Shown here: positions 9,299 through 21,235 of the stretch, piece after piece
Position numbering within the stretch: the stretch's first letter is position 1
Layout: every line of letters begins with the position of its first letter
Assembly: GCA_028583605.1 (NCBI GenBank)
Contig: CM053330.1
Span: forward strand, 15,711,539-15,775,538
Length of the DNA stretch: 64,000 bases
Reading direction: 5' to 3'
Source: Dastarcus helophoroides
Taxonomy: Eukaryota; Arthropoda; Insecta; Coleoptera; Bothrideridae
Notes under the pieces: generated by a model
Seen by the model: the letters and a program-made list of their open reading frames with translations, nothing else
Databases searched by the model: none
What the model was told of the DNA's origin: nothing
Translations under genes and position numbers: made by a program

Positions 9299-12200
9299 CA
9301 GGGGTCGGCAAACTTTTAAGCTAAAAGAGCCATCCGCAAAGAAAAAATTGATTTCTGATTTTACATCTTATTTCAAAATTAAATCAAATCAGACAAAATA
9401 TGTAACAGGGAGAGACCCCTATGACTCATGTAATCAAACGAAAATATATTCAGCCCAAAAGAACTTTTATTTCCCAAAATTTAGAGCTTTATTTCAAAAT
9501 TTCCCTTTTTCTCGCAAATTCGACTTTTTTAAGTCTTCTCTGTATTCGTCTTTTTTTTTAACTATGTATTTGGACTCATTTTTCCTAAATCTACCTCTCT
9601 TTTCAAAACTCGACAATCTGTGAAAATATTTACTTTTTTTAATTCGACTTACTGAAAGATTCGAATTAATTCTCAAAAATTCATCTTTTGTCGATTTCGT
9701 AATAAAAAAAAGGAAAAATTTAAAGTAGCAATTTGGAGATGGTAAATAAAATAGTTTTTGAAGATTTTGATCTTTTTCTTAAATTTTCTTTTTCGAAATT
9801 TAGATCTATTTTTAAATTTGACTTTTATCTAAAATTATATGTTTTTGACTTTGCACCTTTTTTCTCGAAATTTATATTCTTTTTAAATTTCGTTCCTTTT
9901 CCTATTCACCATTTCCCCCAACTTCTACTGAATATTTAAACTTTTATTTATTTTCAGGAAATTTCGACCTGTTTCGAAAAATTAGGTGTTTTTCTAAATT
10001 CCAAATCTTAACTGAAAATTCAGCATTTTATTATGTTTCTGCAAGCTGCGATTTTATCGACGAAATTCACCTATTTTCTGAATGTTTGATTTTATCTAAA
10101 AATTTGATTTTGTTATTAAAATTTGACCTTTTTTTTAAAGTTCAACACTTTTCTCAGAATTGGAATTTTTAGCCACATTCCTTTTTATTTAGAAACTATT
10201 TTACCAATATTCTCGAAATTCAAATTTTTCTGAAAATTTGATGTTTTTTTTTATTCGTCTTGTTCTAGAAATTTCAAATTTATTCTCAAAATTTAACTTT
10301 CTCTGAAAAACTGCAAATTATTTATTTTCTCCTTCTCTGAAAAACTTCAACTTTTTAAGTTCGACAATTTTTTCTAAGCTTTGACTTTTTTACAATTTCT
10401 CTTTTCGAGATTTAACAATTTTTCACAAAATTCAAATTTGTCTAAAAATTTTAGGTTTTTAAATTTATTCTGGGTTCAAAATTTATATTTTTTGCAATCT
10501 CTTTTTTTTCAAAATTCAAATTTTTCCTGAAATATCAACTTTTATTTCGAATGAAATTCATCTATTTTTGGATCTCAAAATTTGATTTTTTTCTTAAAAT
10601 TTGACTTTCTCTGGGAAATGTTGACCTTTTTTTAAAGTTTAACACTTCTCGAAATTGGAAGTGCTATCAATATTTCCTTTCCTTTCAAAATTTATTTTAT
10701 TTATTTACCAAATTTCTCAAAATTCGATTATCTGAAAATTTGAAGTTTTTTTGATTCCTCTTGTTTTCAGAATTTCAAATTTATTCTCAAAATTTAATTT
10801 TCTCTAGAAAATTGCAAATTTTTATCGAGATTTAAAACTTATTTTAAAATGTTGACTTTTTCCTTGACATTTTTCCTAAAATTTGACTTTTTTCTACTTC
10901 TCTGTCCGACACTTTTTTAAGCTTCCGGTTTATTTTTCCAATTTCTGTTTTATCTGAAAATTTCAAATTTTTCAAATTTGTTTTGGGTTTTAATCTATTG
11001 TGGAAGTTCGACGTTTTTTTCTAAAATGTTGCCCTTATTTGAGTACTTTGGAAAAATTCATATTTTTGTAGTAATTTTGCTAAATTTTTTTCGAAATATC
11101 TTCCTTTTTCTTAAAATTCGGCTTTTTCTGGAAAATTGTAACTTTTTTTTAAACCTAAAAACTTTCCTTGACATTTTCTTGGAACTTTCTTTCAAAATTA
11201 TTTTACAAATGTTCTCAAAAGTCGAATTTATCTGAAAATTTGGATTTTTTTAATTGTCTTGTTCTGGAAATTTCAAATTTATTCACAAAATTTAACTTTC
11301 TCCGTAAAATTGTATATTTTTTGTAAAAATTTAAAACTTTTCTTAAAATTTTGACTTTTTCCTTGAAATTTTTTCTCAAAATTTGACTTTTTCTGGGAAA
11401 TTTTGATCTTTTTTTAATGTTCAACACTTCTCAAAAATTTTCTTGGAATTTTCTTTTGAAATTACTTTATCAATTTTCTTAAATTTATCTGAAAATTTAG
11501 AGTTTTTCTAATTCGTCTTGTTCTCGAGATTGCAAATTTAATTTCAAAATTTAGCTTTCTCTGAAAAATTGCAATTTTTTATCGAAATTTGGAATGTTCT
11601 AAATTTTTCCATGAAATTCTTCCTAAAATTATCTTTTTTTCTTCTTGACTGAAAAACTTCGACTTTTTTAGAGATCGACGAATTTTTCTAAGCTACCAGT
11701 TAATTTTTACAATTTCTCTTTTTGAAATTTTACTATATTTCAAACAATTAAAAATTTCAGGTTTTTAATTTGTCCTGGGTTTCAATTTCTTCTCGAAAGT
11801 CTACTTTTTTTGCTTTTCTAAAATTTTAGATTTTATTGAGAACTTTTGATAAATTCCGTTTTCTCAATTTTTTCGAAAGCTGTTCCTTTTTTTCAATTTT
11901 TTTGAAATCTCTTTTTCTCCAAATTTGGCTTTTTCTGGAAATTTCAGCTTTCATTTTAAACTTTGATATTTTCGGTTTCTGTAAATTCATATTTTTTTCT
12001 CAAAAAACGCAATTCACCTTTTTTTCACGAAATCTCAAGGTTTGGAAAATTTACAATTAAAAAAGTAAAAATCATGTGAAACATTTTTTTATAAATTTCG
12101 ACTCCCCAAGTTGGTCTTTTTCTAGAAATTTCAAATTATATGGGTTTTGTCAAAATGTTTATACAAATCAGTCAAAAATTTCGAAACAATACTTGAAATT

Positions 12201-12387
12201 ATACCTTTTTATGAAAATTAAGTAAAACGTAAAAATTCCTAAAAAACTTTTTTTGGAAATTTCGACTTCTCTAGATTACTTGTTTAATGAATGTCTGGGT
12301 ATCTGCCCGCTCTAGCTTTTATTTATTTATGTTTTTATGGGAATTTAAAAAGCCACAATTTTTTTAAGAGCGGTTCGCCGACCCCTG
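9299..12387. mobile_element. Large hAT-ended non-autonomous element filled with T-rich repeats
   Basis: The left end begins CAGGGGTCGGCAAACTTTT and the right end is its inverse (…CCGACCCCTG). Direct repeats GACCAAGG (9291-9298) and GACTAAGG (12388-12395) flank it: an 8-bp duplication with one mismatch, as hAT elements make. The disrupted Jockey-like sequence continues on both sides, and the paralogous uninterrupted site near 39628 confirms the insertion. The 3.1 kb between the ends holds no transposase. It is an array of degenerate TTTCTCAAAATTTGACTTTT-type units. Confidence 0.85.
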
Positions 12388-13130
12388 GACTAAGGGAACA
12401 GCAGATACGGAGGATTAATCGAGATTTCGAAATCATTCCGAAATTGGGTAAGAAAAATCTGGTCGACTTTGACGCTTCCAAAACTCCGCGGTTTTCTCTA
12501 AAAAAATATCAAGGGATAATGCAACTAACATACTATTGGAAGGTAAAATCCTCCAGAAGGGATATAATCTGTCTATCCTAGGAGAGCATTAACTTCTCTT
12601 GGGACGATCATATGCTAAGTCTGCCTCTCAGAAGCTGGGCTTTCTTTTTACAGCTAAAAAGTACCTCACATCTCATCGGCTACTCACACTATGCAAATCT
12701 CAAGTGAGGCCAACACTAAAATATTTTTCTCATGTTTGGAGTTCAGCCGCAAAGCATCCTTTAGCTCTTTTGTATTCAATTCAAAAAAGAGCGATTTGCC
12801 TAATTGAAGACGAGAATTTGACCGATTTTCTCAAAACACCAGAGAACAGGCGGATGGAAGATGCTCGCAGGAACTAATAGAATTTATCCCCCAAGGGATG
12901 GATTTTTGAGACATACAAGACAGTCGAAGGCGGCAAATTCCTGTGCGGTCCAACTTAACACAGTGAGGAATTCTGTCTACGAAGATTTTTTTCTATAGAA
13001 CTTCCATGCTATGGAACTCGTTACCGAAAAAAATTTACTCCAAAAATTACAACCTTTCCTTTTTTATGAAGGCGGTTCATCGCCTTCTATCCTTGTTTTC
13101 GCATGCTACTTGCAGTGTTTTGATGGCATA
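12388..13130 (+). mobile_element. Jockey-like LINE, 3' piece after hAT insertion
   Basis: This continues the element at 8985-9298. It encodes ASQKLGFLFTAKKYLTSHRL, then YFSHVWSSAAKHPLALLYSI and QKRAICLIEDENLTDFLKTP, the conserved C-terminal region downstream of the reverse transcriptase. A reading-frame change occurs after the ENRRMEDARRN end of one frame at 12877, and several stops interrupt the rest. The 3' end is near 13130 by comparison with the copy at 32704-33150. Confidence 0.8.
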
Positions 13131-16128
13131 ATTGAACATAAAAAATCATTTATATCATATTTTTGAAAAGTTTTTTAAAACGCTTTTTCGTGGCGTAAAA
13201 AAAATTGTGTTTCCATTTAAAAAGAATTAAAGCTTTGTAATACTGCAAAATGAATCGCCCTCTATACACGGAATATGTTCGATTTATAGGCCACCAAGTG
13301 CTACTCAATGACCATATAAAGTTTTTTTTATGAAGTCCACTTTGTAAGTATAAAAAAATTAGGTGAACACTTTTGGCGCCTCGCACTGTTACACAAATGA
13401 GGGTTTGTCAACTTTCCGCTTTTAATTCTCAAAATGCTCAAACAATTTTAAAAAACAATGTCTATTTTCAATGGAATGGGATTTAAAATGATTTATTACA
13501 AGTAGAGTAGTTCTATTTGAAATTTTAATGTGGGGCTTGATGGGGGTCAAGGGGATGAACATATTACGTTTGATCCTAAAATATTTCTCGGTTTTTTAAT
13601 TTTAGGGGAGTCGAGTTTTCGTTGGGAGATCCTAAATACTTGAGTGTCATAAGAAATAATACGAGTGTTATTTTATACCATTAGGAAATCAGAATGACTC
13701 TACTTTGGTAATTATATATGACTGTTCTGGACTTCGCACACGTAGATTTAAAAAAATCGACATCGCCCAACGGAAGTTGCAATACATAAACAATTCTAGA
13801 TCACCCACAGCAATTTCAGCTTTGAGAGCACTACTTATTTTAAACAAAGCACAGTTTTCCAATAATGTAATCCATTATTCAAATCGTGCCCAGAAGATCT
13901 GTGCAAGTTTGCAAAGTCGACACTATTAGACCAGTGCTGACTTGACGTCTTGCTGATCTAAATAAAGTAAATTGCAAATTTAGAATTTGTCCCTGGATTG
14001 CCATGCATCGCAAAAGAAGAGACACCGCAGTAAAACAATAAGGAAATTAAAATATCGTTTATACGTTTAAAGAGGTGAAACCTTTTCCAATTAAAATTTA
14101 AGCAGGCATCGGAAAGATATCTGACCGAAGAAATTTCGCAAATAAAAGTTTCCATGTCGATTAAATACTTTCACTATATTTGCGCAAAAGAAATGTAACG
14201 AATCGCAGCGAGGCCGTGTGACGTGCCATTTGAGAATATAAAAGAACAATCACATTTAACACATAGATATTTATACTAAAGCGTTTCAATAGCATTGACT
14301 GTAGGTTAAGGTTAAACCGATGACATACTTTCTAGAAGAAAGGTCTAAGTCATCGAGAACGGAATGCAAGAGAAAGCAGCAAATTTATACTTATCGCAGT
14401 AAATACAGCCGGAAGTCAACTCTAATAATGCTGATGCCAATATTAAGAGATTTATTGAACCTGAAGATGACCTTGGCTCTTGCTTTGGTTTGTTTTTCGT
14501 GAGGATAAAAGTGAAAATATTGAGAAATTTTTCTTCTCCGTAAACTAATTATTACAGTTGGAGATGATAAGCAAAATAAGAAAAAAAGACGCTGAGTAAT
14601 TAATTAATTCATTATCGTTCAAATTTCTTTCTGTCGAATCTTTTTCTGTTTTGATCATTCTTAAAGCACGAAAGAACCCAACATTATGTTATCTTTGAAA
14701 AAAGTATTATAGAGATAATGTGATCGTATTTCCAAATATTGGAAATAAAAATCATTTTGCTTCCACTGTGACTATTCCCATAATTCGAAATTTCTTTGAT
14801 GAGGTGCAAAAGTCAAGGTTCAAATCGAAATAAAATTAAGAGGAAAAATGTAAGCATTTCGAGTTTGAAGTAGATATTTAGGGAAAAAGATTTTTTACTT
14901 TAAAAATCACTTCTAACCTAGAAATTTTGAAGTTTCGAACTTAAGAGTAGGTTTATAAAAAGGTAAAGAATACTAGTATTTAACCTCGAAATGTTGCCAT
15001 TTTAAATGTAAATCATAATTTTTTTTTCAATGGTGACTGTATTCGATAAATTTTAATATCTAAAAATTTAGGAATTTCGAAGGTAAAATCTTTCAAGAAA
15101 AAGGAATTTTGGGATTTTCTTTTCTATCATTTTTTTGGTTTTCGTAAGTCTTGCTGATAATTTCTGCTACGGTTCTTAGAACCCTTTGTTTAAAATTTCA
15201 AATTCTCAGGGAAAAATTCAATATTTGAAATCAAATTTTGAAAAACATCTGAGAATAATTTTTTGCCACCAAACGAGTTTTTTTATTCAAAAGTTTGACT
15301 TTTCCTGAAATTTCAACTTTATTTTGAAGTATAGTCTATATAAGTTTTGAGTTGTATTCTGAAATTTTGATTTTTCCAGTAGAACTCGATTTTTTTAAAG
15401 TATAAATATTGCAAGTTGTTCGAAACGGATATATTTTTTATCAGAATTTCAAGTTGACCATTTTGGTATATACAGTGCAATTCAATGATAATTATCCACC
15501 TTAAATAACTAAGTAATTTTTAGGAAAAACGCAAAAACACTTCAATAAGCATATTCTGGGGGATATATTTCGATATATTTATACTGAGTGTAACTGCCAT
15601 CCATGCACCACCAGAACAATTCCTCCCATTTGTTTAAATAAGACCCCCTAAAATGTCGTGAAGTTTTAAATTCTTGATGAGTAGATTTTAAAAATGTATA
15701 ATACTTGGGATCTAAAGTAAATATTTATGAAGGTACAGCTTTTTAAATTTATATTAAACAAGAGTTAATCGAATGGATGAAATATCGCGTCAGCTTCACT
15801 AATCTTATTATCATTTAATTATAAAGGAATAAAGTAGTTGGCATTCAAGCTGATTTGCGTTGACCTGCATATAAGGATATAATCTAGTTTCAAAGGCCTC
15901 TATCCCTAACATTATTTGTGGTAACATATCTGGGAGCAATTTTCGACATTCATCAATAATTCTTTTTATTAACCTATTTATAGATTTTGATTGAGTTAGA
16001 TACATTTTTGTTTTTAAATAACAGAACTAACAGAAAGAAATCCAGGGGGGTGAAATCAGGTTACCTAGGTGGCGACTTCCTGATGGCATCTCTTATCTCC
16101 CTCCAGATATTTAAGTACAGATCGACTT
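13131..16128. other. AT-rich intergenic DNA without recognised genes
   Basis: I find no convincing coding region here. Short frames such as 13705-13929 (+) and 15811-16005 (-) lack family motifs or splice context. Parts of 14800-15450 resemble the degenerate AAATTTCGAA-type repeat seen elsewhere, in mixed orientation. Confidence 0.5.
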
Positions 16129-16144
16129 AAATATATCTTATAAT

Positions 16145-16436
16145 AATAGCTCCCTTGCAGTGCTTTTCAGAGCTATGGGAGATAATAGCAGGTATGAGTT
16201 GCTATTGCTTGGGCCGAACGGCATACGAGGAAGGCAGTGTGACCGGCACTGCGTCTCAGCCACATATTATTACCTCGAGTTACATCCGAGTACTCATTTC
16301 ACCGTAAGGCTGAGTCGACCTTGGAAACCAGAGCGTTTCTTGAAAACGGGCGGTGGATGAAGCCGCCAACGGAAATCGAACACAGCTCTCTTAGTTTGCA
16401 GTCCAGCACTCACACTACTGGACCACGGTCCCCCTA
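16145..16436 (-). mobile_element. tRNA-derived SINE
   Basis: The minus strand from about 16434 begins GGGGACCGTGGTCCAGTAG and contains an A box (TGGTCCAGTAGTG, 16425-16413) and a B box (TGTTCGATTTC, 16382-16372) at tRNA-like spacing, so it has an internal RNA polymerase III promoter. The anticodon-like loop CTGCAAA suggests a tRNA-Cys ancestor. A tRNA-unrelated body of about 220 bp follows. AAATATATCTTATAAT (16129-16144) and AAATACATCTTATTAT (16437-16452) flank it: a 16-bp duplication with two mismatches. Confidence 0.8.
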
Positions 16437-16452
16437 AAATACATCTTATTAT

Positions 16453-17109
16453 TTTGAAAAAATGAATCTTCGGATAGATTTTCGTGATCCTCTAGTGTAT
16501 TATTGGTATTTCTAGTCTACTGGCTTTGGAAAATAACTTTCCCTAAAAGGGTCACTTTCATAGCTTCGTTGCAGTCTACTGTTTCTGGTTTGTGCACTTT
16601 ATTAACCACAGAGCCACAGATCCTATTTCCATAAATTTTTGCACCAATTCTACTTAATTCTGTTACATACTTTTATGTGCTGCTATTTCCAGGGGGAACA
16701 TAATTAAAAAAATTAAATGCTGGTCTTGCCTTATTTCAATCCGCTCTTGGATACTTCGAGCCATTGTAATAATGTATAAATTAATTATGAGCGATAATTT
16801 ATAATGTAAAATACTTAAAACATCGCAATCAAATGGCTTACAAATGTCATTACATTGTTAGTGCTACTTGCCCTTTGAGATTGTAGAATCTTGAAATGCA
16901 TTTATCCATAAGTCACCATCTGTTCACTCTAGGCTCCAAGTATTATATAGTTTTAAAACCTAATTGTCAAGAAAAATTCAAAGCACTAAAAAAAACAGTG
17001 TGACATTTAAATAAAATAGGAGGGGCTGATCTAGGGGTGCAGGTATAACAGTTACACTCAGAAATAATATGGTGAAATATGTAACCCTGACTATGCTTAT
17101 TCACGTGTT
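16453..17109. other. Intergenic DNA, nothing recognised
   Basis: AT-rich sequence with no open frame of note, no inverted repeats that I could see and no similarity to other parts of the window. Confidence 0.4.
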
Positions 17110-19600
17110 TTTGCCGTTTTCCTAAAAATGACGACCTAAAAAGTTATTTATGATGAATAATTTTCATAAAAATGCACCGTAGAATACAAAGAAATTAATA
17201 AAGTGTAAATGAAATTTCTAAAAAAAAATTCAATATGTCGATTTTATGTAATATCGTGTTTTCGACAAAGAAGTGAAATTATGTATGTAGATTTTGGGTG
17301 AAATTAGAAAATTTTGTGGATTTAGAAGTAAAACCGTCGCAGGCAAATAAATATTTTGTTACAAATTCGAAAGTTGGAAATGTTGAAAACGAATCCAAAA
17401 ATCTTGATTAAAAATCAAAATTAACTAATACTGTATTAGATTTTTTTTAGAAAATTTCGAAAAAAATGGCAGTTTGCAAAAACAAAATTTGTATCGAGAA
17501 AATTTTTAAAAGTTAAAATTTCAGTTCTAGATCTCGAAACAAATTTTCTTAACATAGAAACCCCGAAAATAAAAAAGTAAAACTGACCATTTTTGAAAAA
17601 GGTTTCTTCAATTTTCAAATTTTCGTCCAGAATTTAGGAATATACATAAAAGATGAAAGTTTAAGCTTGATATTATGTTCAAATTTTAGAAAGAAATACT
17701 TGAATTTTATTTAAAAAAAATCAAAATCGAAATATCCAGAAAAGATCAAAATTTTGGGTTGAAATTATCAAAAAATTCGAGGGTTATAAAAATAACCCAA
17801 TAATTTAGCATCAAATCTCTTTCTGAAGATTTCCTGAAAACATTGTTCTCAGATTTTTAGATTTCTATTAAGATTTCGATCTAATTTTTTTAAAATAAAC
17901 GAATTTTGCGAAAAAGTCTAAATCTTCAGAAAAAATTCAATTTTAAATGGAAATATCCCGAAACAGATAATATCGAATTGTAAGATAAAAGTAAAAATAT
18001 AGAAAATAAGATGAATTTCGGAAAAGTTTAAATTACCGGAAATCAAATTTTAAAAAAATTAGAAGAAACAAAGACTTCGAAAAAAATTATGATAATTGAA
18101 AATTACGTTGCAATTTTTGGAAAAATATCAAACTTTCTATAAAATATTGCAAATTTCCAATTTTAAAAAGAAAAATGAAGAAGTTGGAATTTTAATAAAT
18201 CATATTAAAAATAAAAACCTAATGTTTCTGAAAAACTTGAGAAACGTTTTTAATTCGAAAAGGTCAACATTCTTAAAGGTCTATTTTTGTAAAAAGTCTA
18301 AATTTTCAGAAAAAAAAACGAGTTTTGAGAAAGAAAATTGCAATTTTCAAAAACACTGTTCCCAAAATTTATAATTTAGTAAAGATGGTGAATTTACAAA
18401 AAATCTTTCTCTCGAAATCCTAAAAAATATTTTTTGCAACATTTTTATTAACATTTCGATTTAATTTAGAGAGAAAAGTGAACATTTTCAGAACCATAAA
18501 ACCATTTGAGCTAGGAGTCGTAATTTGTTGAAAAAAACAAATATTCAGAAAAATGATAAAGTTTGGAAATGAGTAAACTGTTTTGAAAAAAGTCCAAAAA
18601 GTAGAATTTTGAAAATAAAATCAAATTTTCAAAAAAGGACAATTTTTGAGGTACAGGCGAATTTTAGGTAAAGACTTTTTTAGAAAAATTTAAAAATTTT
18701 GAAAATAAAGACGAATTTACCAGGAAAGAGAAAAAATTTATAGAAATATTAAATATCGGATATTGAGACAAAAATCAAGATTTCCTGAAAAAGGCAAACT
18801 TTAGGAAACCAATCAAAATTATAAAAAATCCGAATATAAAAGATCGGCATTTTTAGTTGAATATTCAGAAAAATATCGGATTTTGGAAAAAACGAAATTT
18901 CGAGAAACCTTTGAAATGGACCAACATTTTTGCAGAGAAATTCAAATTTTAAAAAAAAATCGAAATTTACAAAAAAGTGGCCAAACCCAAAAAGATCTTA
19001 ATTCTACAAAAAAAAAAACGTTTAATCTCAGTGAAATTTCGAAATCTTTCAAAAAGAATCAGCTTTTATCAAAATTAAAAAAAGCAAATTTTAAGAAAAA
19101 TATCGAATATTTATTTTCTCTCGACTTCTTAAGTCGGGGGAAGACAGGCGCCCTACCTTACCTCAACGGGAGTCATAAAATGTCAAATATTGTAATATAC
19201 ATCGAAATTTTGACAAACAAGTTGAAACTTCCAAAAATTTGGATTAAAAAAAAGAGTCGAAATTTACAAAAAAATGTTCTACGTAATTTTTGTCTTTTCA
19301 CAAAAATTCCAAAAAATATACCTTTTGAGAAAAAAGAAAATTTTAATAAACAAGCTGAAATTTTCAGAATTAAAAAAGTCGAAATTTTCAGAAAAAATCT
19401 AATTTCGAGAAATTGTGAAATTTCGGAAAAAACCAACGAACTTTTAAATTCAAAATTTAGACAGTTATGTTTAATAAAAGAAGTCGAATTTTATGAATGA
19501 ATGCGAAATTTCAAAACAAAAAGACAAATTTTTTAAAGAAATTTGAGAAAAAGATAGAAATTTCGAAAAAATGTTTCAAGGAAGGGATGAATTCAGAGGA
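17110..19600. repeat. Degenerate A-rich repeat array
   Basis: About 2.5 kb consists of loosely repeated AAATTTTGAGAAAAAGTCG-type units of roughly 20-30 bp. Longer phrases such as 'cctaaaaatatttttcttaac ... gatctaatttagag' recur at intervals of several hundred bp (about 17835, 18420; also 25325 and 26345). It is the complement of the T-rich array inside the hAT element at 9299-12387. Long open frames here (for example 18883-19500) are by-products of low stop-codon density. Confidence 0.75.
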
Positions 19601-19934
19601 ACTGGCAAGTCCCCCAATTGAATAAATATAAATTTTCAGTTTTTTTGGAAAAACTTATGTTTCCGTAATGAAAATAGTTAAAAGGGACCACAGGTCCAGA
19701 CTAAATGACGTACGACTGGAAAGTTCTATGCGAGTGCCTTTGGCAAATTTGGTAAGGAAGCAAGTTAAAATTCACATTAGAGTTTGTTTAAGATTGTTTT
19801 CCCATAATAATTTCCCTCTTTTTATTTCTACTATGTATTTTAATTAGGTAATTTTTTAGTACTTCTGTTATTTTTGTTTTGTTAATAGAATGTTAATAAT
19901 TACTGCTAATCATCTAATTTAGCGTTCATATTTT

Positions 19935-20009
19935 CCTCACATGCGGCCTGCGTAAAATATTTAATCTTGTAGTTGGCCCGCTGTAAAAAATGGTTGCTCA
20001 TCCGTACTG
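19935..20009. mobile_element. Probable hAT-type right terminus
   Basis: The sequence reads GCGGCCTGCG ... TTGGCCCGCTGTAAAAAATGG ... and ends TTGCTCATCCGTACTG at 20009. Its reverse complement starts CAGTACGGATGAGCAACC, resembling the CAGGGATGGGCAAAC-type start of many hAT elements. The candidate target duplication to the right is TAGAGCTT. The matching left end was not located, so the element's extent is unknown. Confidence 0.5.
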
Positions 20010-20164
20010 TAGAGCTTTCAAAAATTTATAGAAAAAATTTCCTAAATTTTCAAATTTACATCGAAAATTTTAGTAAGTAATAAAAATTGAAGTACAAACT
20101 CCGAATACATGACAAGAAGCCAAAATTTCAAAAATAATGTTTGGAATTCCTGCGAGTTTACCTC

Positions 20165-20278
20165 TTTTTCCTAGGGCTAAACGCAAACACTAACTTTTCT
20201 TGGAATGACCAAATCCACCGCTCAGAAACTGGGGTTTTTTTCTCGAGCTAAAAAAAATACTCTACACGCATCAGCTAG
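20165..20278 (+). mobile_element. Jockey-like LINE fragment
   Basis: Across frames the translation gives LNANTNFSWNDQI and AQKLGFFSRAKKILYTHQL, the same region as residues encoded at 39845-39950 and 12595-12690. It ends abruptly at the solo LTR. Confidence 0.7.
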
Positions 20279-20791
20279 TGTCGCGAGTGTAAGGGATTCA
20301 AACTCCACTGTCGATTTCGCAGTTTGTCAATTCTACAACTTATCTTACTCATAGCAACATAGTACTCTTGTTAACATTAGAGCGTGTTGGTAACGAGAAT
20401 CAGGTCAACGCGCCTAAAGCAGTGTTTACTAAGAAATGTTAAATTTTGATACTGTAACGAAATGTCATCATGAAGTTTAGATAAAGAAATTTTCTAGAAA
20501 AATCTGATAAGGGAAAGCGGCCGCGATAATGAAGCAAACGGCAGATAAGCGTTCCAGAAATTTCGGCAAACGATAAGCTTTATCTGCTGGATTTTTCTAG
20601 AACCCGAAAACGGGAACTATATAAACGCGGTCGCCTTTACCTCGAGTTAGTCAGTGTAGGCAGTTAGTTAGTTGGTAATTAGAAGTCAATGAATAAGTTG
20701 GTGAATTGCAATTGTAGTGTCCCGAGTTCAGTTTAGAAATAAAGTGTTTTACAATTCACGTGTTAATCATTCAAAACGATAACGCGCAACA
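20279..20791 (+). mobile_element. Solo LTR of an LTR retrotransposon
   Basis: This 513-bp GC-richer block starts TGTCGCGAGTG and ends CGCGCAACA, giving the usual TG...CA ends and short inverted termini. It contains a TATA box, an arthropod initiator and AATAAA at 20738-20743 in the right order for U3-R-U5. The left border cuts a Jockey-like fragment. I see no target duplication (GCTAG left, ATATT right), so the borders could be a few bases off. No internal retroviral-type genes are present. Confidence 0.7.
20618..20655 (+). promoter_or_regulatory. LTR core promoter: TATA box plus initiator
   Basis: TATATAAA lies at 20618-20625 and TCAGT at 20651-20655, about 33 bp apart, the spacing expected between TATA and the arthropod initiator. 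A G/C-rich stretch (AACGCGGTCGCC) lies between. Transcription would start near 20652 and run rightwards toward the second serine peptidase gene. Confidence 0.65.
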
Positions 20792-20856
20792 ATATTAAAA
20801 CAAAACTTTAGAAAATGAGATGATTTTGCGAAAGATAACGAATTTCCAGAAAAAAA

Positions 20857-21235
20857 GTGTGAATTTACAGATATAAATGTTGAATGTCGAATTTTTGAGA
20901 AAAAGAAATCGTTTAAAGAGATTGGAGTTTATAAAGATCAATTTTAAGAATAGGCCAATTTTTAGAAAAGTGATGAAAAATATTTCCAGAGGAAAGTGTA
21001 AATTTACAGAGATACAAATGTTGAACGTCGAATTTTTGAGAAAAAGAAATCGTTTAAAGAAATTGAAGTTTATAAAAATTAATTTTAAGAATAGGCTAAC
21101 TTTTAGAAAAGTGATGAAGAAAATGTCCAGAAAAAAGTGTAAATTTACAGCGATCTAAATGTTGATTTTTGAATTTTTGGGAAAAAGAAATCGTTTGAGA
21201 ATAGGCCAATTTTTAGAAAAGTGATGAAATTTTGA
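20857..21235 (+). repeat. Tandem repeat, ~140-bp period, 2.6 copies
   Basis: Copies start with GTGTRAATTTACAG at 20857, 20996 and 21137. The third is shortened by an internal deletion. The unit is itself made of the degenerate A-rich motif; the 93-residue frame through it (20877-21158) is a translated repeat and not a gene. Confidence 0.8.

Noticed and set aside
16360..16434. Possible functional tRNA-Cys gene on -
   Set aside because: A and B boxes are present, but the acceptor and arm pairings are poor and it continues into a SINE body with a target duplication.
18883..19500. 205-codon open frame on +
   Set aside because: It lies wholly inside the A-rich degenerate array. Its Lys/Asn/Phe-rich composition follows from the repeat; no domain or splice context.
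20452..20791. Alternative shorter LTR starting TGTAACGAAATG
   Set aside because: The start at 20279 gives inverted termini matching the end (TGT-C/T-GCG) and cuts a LINE fragment cleanly. Neither choice shows a target duplication, so the shorter one is not favoured.
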